A stretch of DNA of 47,654 nt from Chitinophagales bacterium (GCA_019694955.1 JAIBAX010000033.1:1-47654), one strand, 5' to 3'; shown: positions 34,439 through 42,626, counted from the first letter of the stretch. Numbers and translations are program-made. Notes: generated from the sequence alone by a model not told the origin.

Positions 34439-36168
34439 TGAAATTATTAAGGCTCAAAATAGAAAACGAAGACGGTTTCAGAAGCTTACAAAAAGGTTTT
34501 GAAATCAACTTCCATACTTTGGCAGACACCGAAGCAATGGAGCAATTTCGTCCTTTCTGTTTTGCAGGATTAAACGGAAGCGGCAAGAGTAATGTATTAG
34601 AAGCACTTGCTAATATTTTTTATCATTTAGAGGTTTGCGTTGCTCGCTATCTTCCTGAAAGCATCAAAGACCCCAATAATTTTAGACGAAATGAATGCAC
34701 ACCTGACGCATTTACTTTAGAATATTTAATTGGTCAGCATAATAGAAAAGCGTATGAACTTTACTATTTTGACAAGGTTACTATTACCAAGGAAGAAGGC
34801 AAAGAACCTAAAATGTTCATTCAGTCATTTCCTTTTGATGAAAAAACGGAGAAAAGTGAAGTTTCACTCATTCCACCAAAAGCAAGAGACAGTGCAGCAG
34901 AAGGAAAAGTTTATTTACCTGCACATATTATTGGTTATTCATCAGGCGAAAACGAAATTCTGAGTTTGCCATTCATTAAAAGTCGATTAATCCATTTGGA
35001 TGAATACCGACAAGCAGCAAGAGACAATTACAGCAGTTTTGAGGAATCAGAAAACAGCTTGATTTACATAGACAACAATATGAGCCAAGCGGTTCTATTG
35101 TGTTGCTTGCTTTTTGAAAATGAAGAAACACTGGCTCCGCTAAGAAACATTGACAATACAGGTATTTTGGGTTTGCGAAGTTTCAGAATGAATATTCATT
35201 TACACAACTTTGAATTTAAAGACGAAAAGAAAAGCATACCGATACTTTGGTTAATAGAACAAAATCAAATTGCCAATCTTAAAAAGTGCTCCACATCTTG
35301 GCATTTAGACCCAAAAACACAGACGCTTTGGTTAGACTTTTATGTGAATGATGCTACAAAAAAGGCTTTCAAAGAACATTTCCGTTCAGGCTTAGAATGC
35401 TTCCATTTTTTCAGATTGCTTTATGAGTTGAACAATCACTTTGTTGACGAAGTGACCAAGGAAGATGTTTATCGTTCCAAAGGCGTTTACACAGATGGCA
35501 AACTTCCAGTTGGTAATCCGAGACAAGATGTTTTTCACTTCTTAGATTTTTACATTACTAAGAAAATTAAAGGAACTGGCATTGAAAAAGATTTACTATT
35601 GAGAAGCTTTTCTGACGGTGAACATCAGTTTATTCATACAATGGGAATTTGTTTGTTGCTTAAAGATAGGCGTTCCATTCTTTTACTTGATGAACCCGAA
35701 ACACATTTCAATCCAAGTTGGAGAGCCAAGTTTATCAAAATCCTAAACGATAGTATCACAGCAGGGAATCCTAAAGATTTACCTTATGGCTACTTTTTTA
35801 ATCTTCACCTATTGAAAGATATTTTATTGACTTCTCATTCTCCTTTCATTATTTCGGATTGTTTGCCTGATAACGTGGTGCTTTTTGAGAAAGACGGTAA
35901 AGGTGAAACAACGGCTAAGAAGGTTTCAGAACTCGACAATGCATTTAATACATACGGCACCTCGGTAGAACTGATTCTTGACAGATTATTCAATTACGAC
36001 CAATCAATTGGTGATTTATCATATTCAGAACTAGAAGAAATTGACTTTACTTCAATCAATACACAGGAAGAAATTGAAAAAGTAAAAACAAAGTTGAGAA
36101 CATTGGGAGAATCAATTGAAAAGGATATGGTCTTAGCACGATTAAACAGGATTAAAACAGAAAATTGA
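34438..36168 (+). CDS. Restriction-associated AAA/ABC-type ATPase (PtuA-like)
   Basis: A 576-residue ATPase of the SMC/ABC type. Walker A is G44-L-N-G-S-G-K-S51, the signature SFSDGEHQ is at 390-397, Walker B ILLLDEPE spans 414-421, and the switch histidine is H467 in TSHSPF. The body between lacks a long coiled coil. It is the kind of ATPase that recurs beside type I restriction genes, and its pairing with an HNH nuclease matches the Septu (PtuA/PtuB) layout. The ATG overlaps the hsdS stop by one base, and its own stop overlaps the HNH gene by one base, so expression is tied to the restriction operon. Confidence 0.88.
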   Translation: MKLLRLKIENEDGFRSLQKGFEINFHTLADTEAMEQFRPFCFAGLNGSGKSNVLEALANIFYHLEVCVARYLPESIKDPNNFRRNECTPDAFTLEYLIGQHNRKAYELYYFDKVTITKEEGKEPKMFIQSFPFDEKTEKSEVSLIPPKARDSAAEGKVYLPAHIIGYSSGENEILSLPFIKSRLIHLDEYRQAARDNYSSFEESENSLIYIDNNMSQAVLLCCLLFENEETLAPLRNIDNTGILGLRSFRMNIHLHNFEFKDEKKSIPILWLIEQNQIANLKKCSTSWHLDPKTQTLWLDFYVNDATKKAFKEHFRSGLECFHFFRLLYELNNHFVDEVTKEDVYRSKGVYTDGKLPVGNPRQDVFHFLDFYITKKIKGTGIEKDLLLRSFSDGEHQFIHTMGICLLLKDRRSILLLDEPETHFNPSWRAKFIKILNDSITAGNPKDLPYGYFFNLHLLKDILLTSHSPFIISDCLPDNVVLFEKDGKGETTAKKVSELDNAFNTYGTSVELILDRLFNYDQSIGDLSYSELEEIDFTSINTQEEIEKVKTKLRTLGESIEKDMVLARLNRIKTEN

Positions 36169-37187
36169 TGCTTAGAACATATAGACCGATAAATCATCCA
36201 ATTTTTACTTTGCACAACTATGTTGTGCATTTAGTTTGTCAAGTTTGGTGCAATGCTTCGGACGAAACAACCTGTGCAAATTTACTTGACACAAATTTTG
36301 AAATTATTTACAACGCTTACCCTTGGCTAAAAACAGATGTGGATGCCATTTACGAAAGATGTAAAACACTAACTGACGAACAACGTGCGGACATTAGAGA
36401 AGCTTTCAATATAAATAACAGAATCGCTGAATTGTGTAATGGAACTCTAACACCAATAGAGTTAAACTCATTACCTGATGTTGTTAAGGAAGATATGAAA
36501 CCCTTGTTGGTTAGGTTTTATGATTACTTAATTGACAGAACAGAAGTTCCAGGAGACAAACTCCACTATTACAATGCTTTGCGAACTGCAAATCCAACAT
36601 TTAAATTTTGCCCTTGTTGTGGTTTGTCTCCAATAGAATCAGCAGAATCGCATTATAGAGAAGACAATGACCACTATTTGCCAAAAGCAGATTTTCCATT
36701 TGCATCCGTAAATTTTCAAAACTTAGTTCCGCTATGTAGTAAGTGTAACAAGAAATGTAAAAGCACAAAAAATCCTTTTGTAGCGGGCAGAGTTTCTTTT
36801 TATCCATTCGATACAACTCATACCAATATTGCAGTGTCAATCAACATAGTTGACAGTCCAGACTTAGACTACCAAACACTAAGGGAAAATGACATTGAAA
36901 TTAGTTTCAGCAATGACCCAAACAAGACTTCGACTTGGGACTGGCTATTCGAAATTAAGGAACGATATAACGAAGAGACAAGAGGCTTTTCAAAAACTGA
37001 ACTAAGAACTCTAGCAAACAGACTTTTGAGAAATAGTAAACGCAAGACAGGACTCACATATGACGAAATTCTTGACGACACAATTGAGGACTATGAAATT
37101 GAAATTTTTGAAGACCGAAAATTCCTAAAAAGACCATTTTTACAGACAATAAAAACAAAACCAGAATGGATGGGAGTTTACGCATAG
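36168..37187 (+). CDS. HNH endonuclease partner (PtuB-like)
   Basis: A 339-residue protein with an HNH nuclease core in the middle: zinc cysteines C148/C151 and C190/C193 bracket the catalytic D168-H169 (NDHYLPK) and N185. A further C197 follows. The N-terminal ~140 residues are helical and unlike other families I know, and probably contact the ATPase. It is the last gene of the operon; the ATG at 36168 overlaps the ATPase stop by one base, and a TTG three bases earlier is also possible. An ATPase-HNH pair of this shape is the Septu architecture; nuclease activity on phage or host nucleic acid is inferred. Confidence 0.85.
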   Translation: MLRTYRPINHPIFTLHNYVVHLVCQVWCNASDETTCANLLDTNFEIIYNAYPWLKTDVDAIYERCKTLTDEQRADIREAFNINNRIAELCNGTLTPIELNSLPDVVKEDMKPLLVRFYDYLIDRTEVPGDKLHYYNALRTANPTFKFCPCCGLSPIESAESHYREDNDHYLPKADFPFASVNFQNLVPLCSKCNKKCKSTKNPFVAGRVSFYPFDTTHTNIAVSINIVDSPDLDYQTLRENDIEISFSNDPNKTSTWDWLFEIKERYNEETRGFSKTELRTLANRLLRNSKRKTGLTYDEILDDTIEDYEIEIFEDRKFLKRPFLQTIKTKPEWMGVYA

Positions 37188-37504
37188 AAAGCCAACGCAC
37201 AGGTGTAAGCACATTTGAAAGCCGCAAAAGCCCAAGCACTGACCAAAGCTTGCAAAAGAGCTTCCACCTTTCCCACACAGGCAAAATTGAATTAAAAAAA
37301 TCTCCACCACTTCTGAAAATAAAAAAGGGCACCCTTAACCAATAAAACATGGCTTAGCTAAGTCGATTAATAAAATGCATGTTTCATTTTATTATCAAAA
37401 TACGAAAAAGTAAAGATGATTTATGCTATTTTTACCAATAGATTGTGGGGGGGGGTTCACAGTCGGTCCCGTCAAAGCAGGAGTCTGACGTTATGCCTAA
37501 TTAC
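37188..37504. other. Right border of the restriction island
   Basis: About 320 bp without a gene. It contains GCCAACGCACA (37191-37201) 3 nt after the HNH stop, a perfect 10-bp AT-rich hairpin (37368-37377 with 37385-37394), the palindrome CTTAGCTAAG (37353-37362), a leader repeat (37420-37470) with a run of nine G (37447-37455), and TTATGCCTA (37491-37499), which recurs inverted after the next gene. Confidence 0.55.
37420..37470 (+). repeat. Leader repeat A, with promoter-like box and G9 run
   Basis: Shares the pattern TTTAT(N)nTATTTTT-ACCAATAGATTGTGGG ... TCACA...GTCCC with copy B at 38421-38473. It contains TATTTTTA (37427-37434), a near match to the -7 box, and lies 34 nt before the lipoprotein ATG. 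Confidence 0.55.
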
Positions 37505-38320
37505 ATGAAATATTTCCTTTACATATTTATCCTTGTTGGGCTCACAAGTTGTAACGGTGGAACAAGTGAAAATGATTCCGACGTACTAGACTCAATTGAA
37601 GTGGTTACAGAATCTGAAATTTCTATCGACGGAATGTGGGGTTTGACGAATTATTTCGACACAATAGTAACACATCGCGAACTTGCAAAATATCGCATGC
37701 AACCTCCGACTTGGTTCGGAATATTATTAGACATTAGAGACAATCAAATTATTAGCTACGGTTCAATATGTAATGACAGCGGCTTCTATTCATTAAATAC
37801 AGATACCATCCGAACTTTTGAAACGTACGGTGGAAGTTGGTGGTTAATTAAAAATAAAACTGAATTGATACTGTGTCAAATGCCGAATGCACGCATTGTC
37901 GACAGCACAAAGTATGTCTATCGGAAACGTGATGACCTTACTTACATGACAAAGAGTATTAACGAATGGGGCAAAATGGAAAAAATAGAACCGCATGTTA
38001 GAAGTTTTTTTGAGAAACATTTATTTTATGGTGAATACAAAATAAAAAATGGCAACCAAATCGTTTCCTTCGAACCAGACGGGCGGATCGTTGGTCTTAA
38101 AGAATATACAACATATAAGTTGGATGAGTATTTTGGAACATATCATCCATTCAATAATAACGACGCTTTATTTTTAGAAGTTAATAATTCAAAACATTAT
38201 GACTTTTGGAATTGGAAATTCAACGGGAACGAATTAGTTCTAACACAGTTTAAAGTAGATCCAAAAAATGCAGACGATTTTGTTGTGGGCATCGAAAAAA
38301 TAATACTTGTAAAAAACTAG
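37505..38320 (+). CDS. Lipoprotein of unknown function
   Basis: A 271-residue protein with a lipoprotein signal (MKYFLYIFILVGLTSC), so it is anchored in the inner or outer membrane. The mature part is rich in aromatic residues and short strands (GGSWWLIKNKTELILCQM, FDTIVTHRELAKYRM) and resembles small beta-structured lipoproteins, but I recognise no family. An ATG at 37493 would add four residues; 37505 directly opens the signal. The gene is alone, bordered by inverted TTATGCCTA/TAGGCATAA, and preceded by leader repeat A. Its composition resembles the accessory genes around it. Confidence 0.65.
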   Translation: MKYFLYIFILVGLTSCNGGTSENDSDVLDSIEVVTESEISIDGMWGLTNYFDTIVTHRELAKYRMQPPTWFGILLDIRDNQIISYGSICNDSGFYSLNTDTIRTFETYGGSWWLIKNKTELILCQMPNARIVDSTKYVYRKRDDLTYMTKSINEWGKMEKIEPHVRSFFEKHLFYGEYKIKNGNQIVSFEPDGRIVGLKEYTTYKLDEYFGTYHPFNNNDALFLEVNNSKHYDFWNWKFNGNELVLTQFKVDPKNADDFVVGIEKIILVKN

Positions 38321-38420
38321 GCATAATCAAATAGACAGCCCTACCGAAACTCGCCAAGGTGCGCAACGCACACCACCGCTCCAAAGACATTGGAAAATAA
38401 TTGAATAAATAAAAAGCTAA

Positions 38421-38473
38421 TTTATCTTATTTTTGCAAATAGATTGTGGGAGGTTTTTTTCACAACCTGTCCC
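38421..38473 (+). repeat. Leader repeat B, promoter of the SPFH operon
   Basis: A second copy of the leader found before the lipoprotein gene. It contains TATTTTTG (38428-38435), an exact -7 box, and a TTG at 38401-38403 with a long 24-bp spacer. Confidence 0.55.
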
Positions 38474-38476
38474 ACA
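38445..38476 (+). promoter_or_regulatory. Leader hairpin before the SPFH gene
   Basis: TGTGGGA then GGTT (38445-38455) pairs with AACC then TCCCACA (38464-38467 and 38470-38476), with a 2-nt bulge and an 8-nt loop. It ends 16 nt before the ATG, so it could affect initiation or mRNA stability. Confidence 0.45.
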
Positions 38477-38492
38477 CAACTAAAACAATACT

Positions 38493-39509
38493 ATGCTCGG
38501 AATACAACACATCAAATTTGACTCAATGACGTATGTGCTTCATTATAAAAATGGAAACATTAAACGTGAAGGGCGTGGGCTTTCATTTTTCTACTTTGCG
38601 CCAAACAGTTCAATAGTAGCCATTCCATTGGGCAGCAACGACTTGCCATTTATTTTTAGTGAAACAACGAACGATTATCAAATTGTTTCTATACAAGGAC
38701 AGATAAGTTATAAGGTGGGCAATCCTAAAACACTGGCCGACAATTTAGACTTCACTGTCACGGATGGAGGACAATACAAAAAGAATGACATTGAAAAATT
38801 AAATCAACGCATCATCAATGAAGCCCAAACTGCGACCGCCTCATTCATCCACGGAATTTCATTGAAAGAAGCTATTCGCTCCGCAAAGAAGATTGAAGCA
38901 AATATTTTAGAAGGGCTAAAGACCTCGCCAGCAATAAATTTGCTAGGTATTGAAATTATGAGTGCAAGTATTTTGGCCATTCAAGCAACGCCTGAGATGG
39001 CTAGAGCTTTGGAAACCGAAACAAGAGAAAAGCTTCAGCAAGAAGCTGACCAAGCAATATATGAACGCAGAAATTTTGCAGTAGAGCAAGAAAGAAAAAT
39101 TAAAGAATCTGAACTTAATACAGAAATAGCTGTCGAAGAAAAGCAAAAGCAAATCGCTGAAAAGAAAATGGAATCGGATGTTCAAAAAGCTGAGAATGAT
39201 AGAAAATTGAGGGAAATGCAAATCGCTGCTGATATCTCCGTTGAGAACCAAAGAAAACAACTCATTGAACAAAAAGCTGCAAACGATAAAAAAGAAGCTG
39301 AAACGCAAGGTTATGTTATTGAAACAACCTTAAAGCCTTATAAAGACATAGACTGGAAAATTCTAACAGCGTTAAACAATAACAATGATCCAAAACTCAA
39401 TATCTCACTGGCATTTAGACAACTTGCCGAAAATGCTGATAAGATAGGCAACTTAAACATAAGTCCGGAGTTATTAGATTCCATCTTGAATAACAAAATC
39501 CAAAAATGA
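38493..39509 (+). CDS. SPFH/band-7 domain protein with long coiled coil
   Basis: A 338-residue protein with an SPFH (stomatin/prohibitin) domain over residues ~10-170. It starts without a signal peptide or obvious membrane helix. A charged coiled coil follows, about residues 170-275 (repeated EKQKQIAEKK-like heptads), then a C-terminal globular tail (LKPYKDIDWKILTALNNN). Such proteins form large oligomeric scaffolds or cages. The stop overlaps the ATG of the NAD-kinase-like gene by 4 nt (ATGA), so the two products are probably made in fixed ratio and work together. No described system with exactly this pair is known to me. Confidence 0.85.
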   Translation: MLGIQHIKFDSMTYVLHYKNGNIKREGRGLSFFYFAPNSSIVAIPLGSNDLPFIFSETTNDYQIVSIQGQISYKVGNPKTLADNLDFTVTDGGQYKKNDIEKLNQRIINEAQTATASFIHGISLKEAIRSAKKIEANILEGLKTSPAINLLGIEIMSASILAIQATPEMARALETETREKLQQEADQAIYERRNFAVEQERKIKESELNTEIAVEEKQKQIAEKKMESDVQKAENDRKLREMQIAADISVENQRKQLIEQKAANDKKEAETQGYVIETTLKPYKDIDWKILTALNNNNDPKLNISLAFRQLAENADKIGNLNISPELLDSILNNKIQK

Positions 39510-40444
39510 GTGTTGAATATGCAATTATTGTCAAAAATAAAACAAGGCTTGAAACTTTAATTGAACGGTTCAATACAAAGGCTCAAGCCAAATTTTATAT
39601 TGAACGACTGGGTGGAAATTTTGAAGATTATGTTATTGAACATGACACATTCCATTCATCTTTAACACAAATTCAAACGCAGCTTTCAACCACCATTAAG
39701 AATAAAGTGGTTGAAAGAACCTTTTTACCCAATTACATCTTCACAGACAAAAATGTCATAATTGTAGTTGGGCAAGATGGGTTGGTTGCAAACACGGCAA
39801 AATATTCAAAAGGAATTCCCATCATTGCCGTAAATCCTGATAAGCAAAGATATGACGGCGTACTTTTGCCTTTTGACACAACAGATTTTATTTATGGTGT
39901 TGAGAAGGTTTGTACCCAGCATTTCAACTTTCAAACCATGCGATTTGCAGAAGCGAAATTGAATGATGGACAAACTCTATTAGCATTTAACGATTTATTT
40001 ATCGGTGCCTCCTCCCACGTTTCTGCAAGGTATAAAATCTCGTATAAGAATAAGACTGAAGAACAATCTTCCAGTGGTCTGCTCGTCTCCACAAAAGCCG
40101 GTTCAACGGGTTGGTTAAGTTCCGTTTTTAATATGGCTTATGGAGTTGCAGGAATGTTTGAGAAAAACATACAGCTTAAACGACCAAGGCTTAACGACAA
40201 TGATCTGCTTTTTGCAGTAAGAGAGCCATTTCAAAGCATCCGGACGCAAACTGGCATCACAGCCGGACTCATCAAAGGGCAACATAATTTAGTTATTGAG
40301 TCATTAATGCCGACAAATGGAATTATATTCAGTGACGGAATTGAAAGTGATTTCTTAAAATTCAATAGCGGTAATATTGCAACTATCGGTCTTGCCAAAG
40401 AAATTGCTAAACTTGTTATAAATGAAAAGAAGAAAGGCAAATAA
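39506..40444 (+). CDS. NAD-kinase-fold protein, atypical motifs
   Basis: A 312-residue protein whose C-terminal ~230 residues follow the ATP-NAD kinase/diacylglycerol kinase fold. The GGDG motif reads G89-Q-D-G92, the NPD motif is N110-P-D112, and the GSTGW-type motif is S195-TKAGSTG-W203. FNDLFIGAS stands where NAD kinases have the NE/ND motif. The core is kept but the glycine-rich loop is altered. The N-terminal ~80 residues are an extra domain. A housekeeping NAD kinase normally lies elsewhere and has GGDG, so this may phosphorylate NAD or a related molecule in a specialised role, or only bind it. It is translationally coupled to the SPFH gene. Confidence 0.8.
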   Translation: MSVEYAIIVKNKTRLETLIERFNTKAQAKFYIERLGGNFEDYVIEHDTFHSSLTQIQTQLSTTIKNKVVERTFLPNYIFTDKNVIIVVGQDGLVANTAKYSKGIPIIAVNPDKQRYDGVLLPFDTTDFIYGVEKVCTQHFNFQTMRFAEAKLNDGQTLLAFNDLFIGASSHVSARYKISYKNKTEEQSSSGLLVSTKAGSTGWLSSVFNMAYGVAGMFEKNIQLKRPRLNDNDLLFAVREPFQSIRTQTGITAGLIKGQHNLVIESLMPTNGIIFSDGIESDFLKFNSGNIATIGLAKEIAKLVINEKKKGK

Positions 40445-40507
40445 CATGCTATTTACAAAATTATAATAGCCATAAATAAAAACAGGCCGACAAATAAATT
40501 TTTGATT

Positions 40508-40813
40508 ATGTTTGAATTAAGTATCTTCAAATCATCAGGAAAAAAGGCAGTAGAACAGCTAATAAAACACATCGACTTTCTTTCACAAAAATCGGGGGAC
40601 ACTCAAAAAGATTTAATGAGAAAGTTTCTCGCAGACGCCAAAGAACATAATGACTATGGAGAATGGGGTCTTGCAATGGAAAACCTTCTACAGAACCTTT
40701 ACGAAATTGACTTCAAAATCGATACGATTACAGTTGAGCTAGCAAAGGAAGCATTTAAAAAGTGCCAAATGGATTATACGGAATATATTTTCATTGAAGA
40801 ACTGGTTCAATAG
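40508..40813 (+). CDS. Small MafI-like immunity protein candidate
   Basis: A 101-residue helical protein without cysteine clusters or signal peptide. The middle DYGEWGLAMENLLQNLYEIDFKIDTIT resembles the EWGLAxExL...LxE segment of MafI-type immunity proteins that protect against polymorphic toxins. No matching toxin gene is nearby, so it may be an orphan immunity gene or unrelated. I chose the ATG at 40508; a TTG at 40502 is also in frame. It lies 63 nt after the NAD-kinase-like gene. The similarity is from memory of the motif only, so the function stays tentative. Confidence 0.5.
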   Translation: MFELSIFKSSGKKAVEQLIKHIDFLSQKSGDTQKDLMRKFLADAKEHNDYGEWGLAMENLLQNLYEIDFKIDTITVELAKEAFKKCQMDYTEYIFIEELVQ

Positions 40814-40815
40814 GC

Positions 40816-40893
40816 AAGCAATCAGGACTTGGGAAACAACTTTATTTAGCAGATGAAAAAACGCTTAAAGCCATTAAATTAAATCCTTACTAG
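40816..40893 (+). pseudogene. Possible C-terminal gene remnant
   Basis: After the MafI-like stop, a different frame reads 25 sensible codons (KQSGLGKQLYLADEKTLKAI, then KLNPY) before TAG. It has no start codon and a stop lies just upstream of it. It may be the decayed tail of a lost gene; the stretch is too short to identify. Confidence 0.2.
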
Positions 40894-40895
40894 AT

Positions 40896-40986
40896 GCGGA
40901 TAAAATTCGTCGGAAGCAGAGAAGCTCTTAGCGTTTACGATGTATCTCTGCGGCTAAAAGCAAGTGTTCTACGTTCCCTAATCCGC
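40896..40986. repeat. Element with inverted ends and similarity to the 20.8-kb repeat
   Basis: GCGGAT (40896-40901) and ATCCGC (40981-40986) are inverted. Inside, AATTCGTCGGAAGCAGAGAA matches AATTCGTCGGGAGCAGAGAA of the 21024-21155 repeat with one difference. This suggests a third, partial member of a dispersed intergenic repeat family. Confidence 0.4.
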
Positions 40987-41042
40987 GTTATATTATTTAT
41001 GGTTGAATTGCTAGAAACTTCCTACTAAAGACAAATTACTTA

Positions 41043-42626
41043 TCATTTACTATCTATGTCATTTTTCTTAAACAGCTTTCTATCTTCTATTGTTTCAAGT
41101 GCTTCTTTAAAGATTTCGTTCTGCTCATTGAAGATATAATAGAAAGCATTCTCATCCCAAATATTTTGTGCAATCAAGGCTTTCAGGTTGGTTTTCATCA
41201 TGGGTAAGCTATTAGAGAAGTCCTCCTTTTCCGGTTCTATTTTCTTTGTAGCGCCTAAAGCATAAAAATCTTTCAACAATGCATCATCTACCTCAAACGC
41301 ATCGCGGAAGGTTTGCACATCCTTGTATTGGGCTTCTAACTGACTTCTGTTCTTGTCCACATAATGAATGGCAAAAGTATTAAAAATGCCCGAACGAATC
41401 AGCTTGCTATAATAGGTGGATGTCCACGAAGTATCCATAGGTACATAAATATCCGGCATAATGCCACCACCGCCATACACCACGCGTTTATTATTTGTGT
41501 AATAGGCAGTTGAATCAGTAATCTTTATTTTAGCTGCATCATAAATTTCTCCTGACTCAAATCGCTCTGCCAACTCGTCCCTGTATTTATCTTGTCCACC
41601 TTCATAAGATTTTTGAATGGAGCGACCAGATGGCGTGTAGTAACGTGCCATGGTCAATCTCACTGCCGATTGATCTGGTAGGTTATAGGCTTTCTGTACC
41701 AACCCTTTCCCAAAAGATCTCCTTCCAACAAGGATACCTCTGTCCCAATCCTGAATGGCACCGCTAACAATCTCTGATGCCGATGCAGAACCTTGGTCAA
41801 TCATTATAACTAATTTTCCTTCCTCAAAAAGTCCTTTTTGTTCTGCGTTGAAATCCTCCCGTTTTTGTGATTTCCCTTCTGTGTAAACAATGAGTTTATC
41901 TTTATCGAGGAACAGGTCTGCCAATTGGAATGCTTGATTGAGATAACCACCACTATTTCCGGTGAGGTCTAGAATAATTTTTTCTGCTCCCTGAGCTTTC
42001 AGTTCGGCAATAGCCTTTTCCACTTCTTCTGTTGCGGTAGCGGAGAATCTGGACAACTTTACATAACCCACCTTATCGGTTGCCATATAGTGTGCATCGA
42101 GTGCAAACAAGGGGATTTTATCCCGCACCACGAGAAAATCCAGCAGTTCCGGCTCTCCGGCACGCAAAATCTTTAAGCGTACCTCTGTACCCTTCTGACC
42201 CCTCAAGCGCTTGAAGACGCCGTCGTTATTGATGCCAATTCCGGCTACTTTCTCATCATTGATATAGATGATTCGATCACCATCCATCACACCTACTTTC
42301 TTGGAAGGTCCTCCGGAAATCGTATGCAATACCAGAATTGTATCATCTAAGATATTGAACTGTATCCCTACACCTTCAAAATTTCCGACAAGTGGTTCAT
42401 TGGCTTTTTGTAATTCTTCCTTTGTAAAGTAAACGGAATGTGGATCTAAATCGCCTAAAATTTTTTCTATTCCGGCATCTACTAACGAATCCATTTTGAG
42501 TGAGTCGACATAATAAGTATCCAACATCTTCAGGAAGCTAGCCATTTTCTTTTGATAATCCTGACTAAATCCTTGGAATGGAATCACCCAAGCAAGGCAA
42601 AAAATGATTTTGATTTTATTCTTCAT
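41043..42626 (-). CDS. C-terminal processing protease (S41 family, PDZ domain)
   Basis: A 527-residue periplasmic or envelope serine protease of the CtpA/Prc type. The signal peptide ends near PFQGFSQ, followed by a PDZ domain with GVGIQFNILDDTILVLHTISGGPSKKVGVMDGDRIIYIN near residues 79-117. The protease core has LDLTGNSGGYLNQA near 214 and the catalytic serine in DQGSASASEIVSGA with the lysine in RRSFGKGLVQ. It trims proteins from their C-termini. It is 39 nt downstream of terC on the minus strand. Family and active site are clear. Confidence 0.93.
   Translation of the reverse strand: MKNKIKIIFCLAWVIPFQGFSQDYQKKMASFLKMLDTYYVDSLKMDSLVDAGIEKILGDLDPHSVYFTKEELQKANEPLVGNFEGVGIQFNILDDTILVLHTISGGPSKKVGVMDGDRIIYINDEKVAGIGINNDGVFKRLRGQKGTEVRLKILRAGEPELLDFLVVRDKIPLFALDAHYMATDKVGYVKLSRFSATATEEVEKAIAELKAQGAEKIILDLTGNSGGYLNQAFQLADLFLDKDKLIVYTEGKSQKREDFNAEQKGLFEEGKLVIMIDQGSASASEIVSGAIQDWDRGILVGRRSFGKGLVQKAYNLPDQSAVRLTMARYYTPSGRSIQKSYEGGQDKYRDELAERFESGEIYDAAKIKITDSTAYYTNNKRVVYGGGGIMPDIYVPMDTSWTSTYYSKLIRSGIFNTFAIHYVDKNRSQLEAQYKDVQTFRDAFEVDDALLKDFYALGATKKIEPEKEDFSNSLPMMKTNLKALIAQNIWDENAFYYIFNEQNEIFKEALETIEDRKLFKKNDIDSK

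Noticed and set aside
37188..38492. Integron attC sites around the lipoprotein gene
   Set aside because: Only short inverse motifs are present; the full attC arrangement and an integrase are missing, so I report the inverted repeat only.
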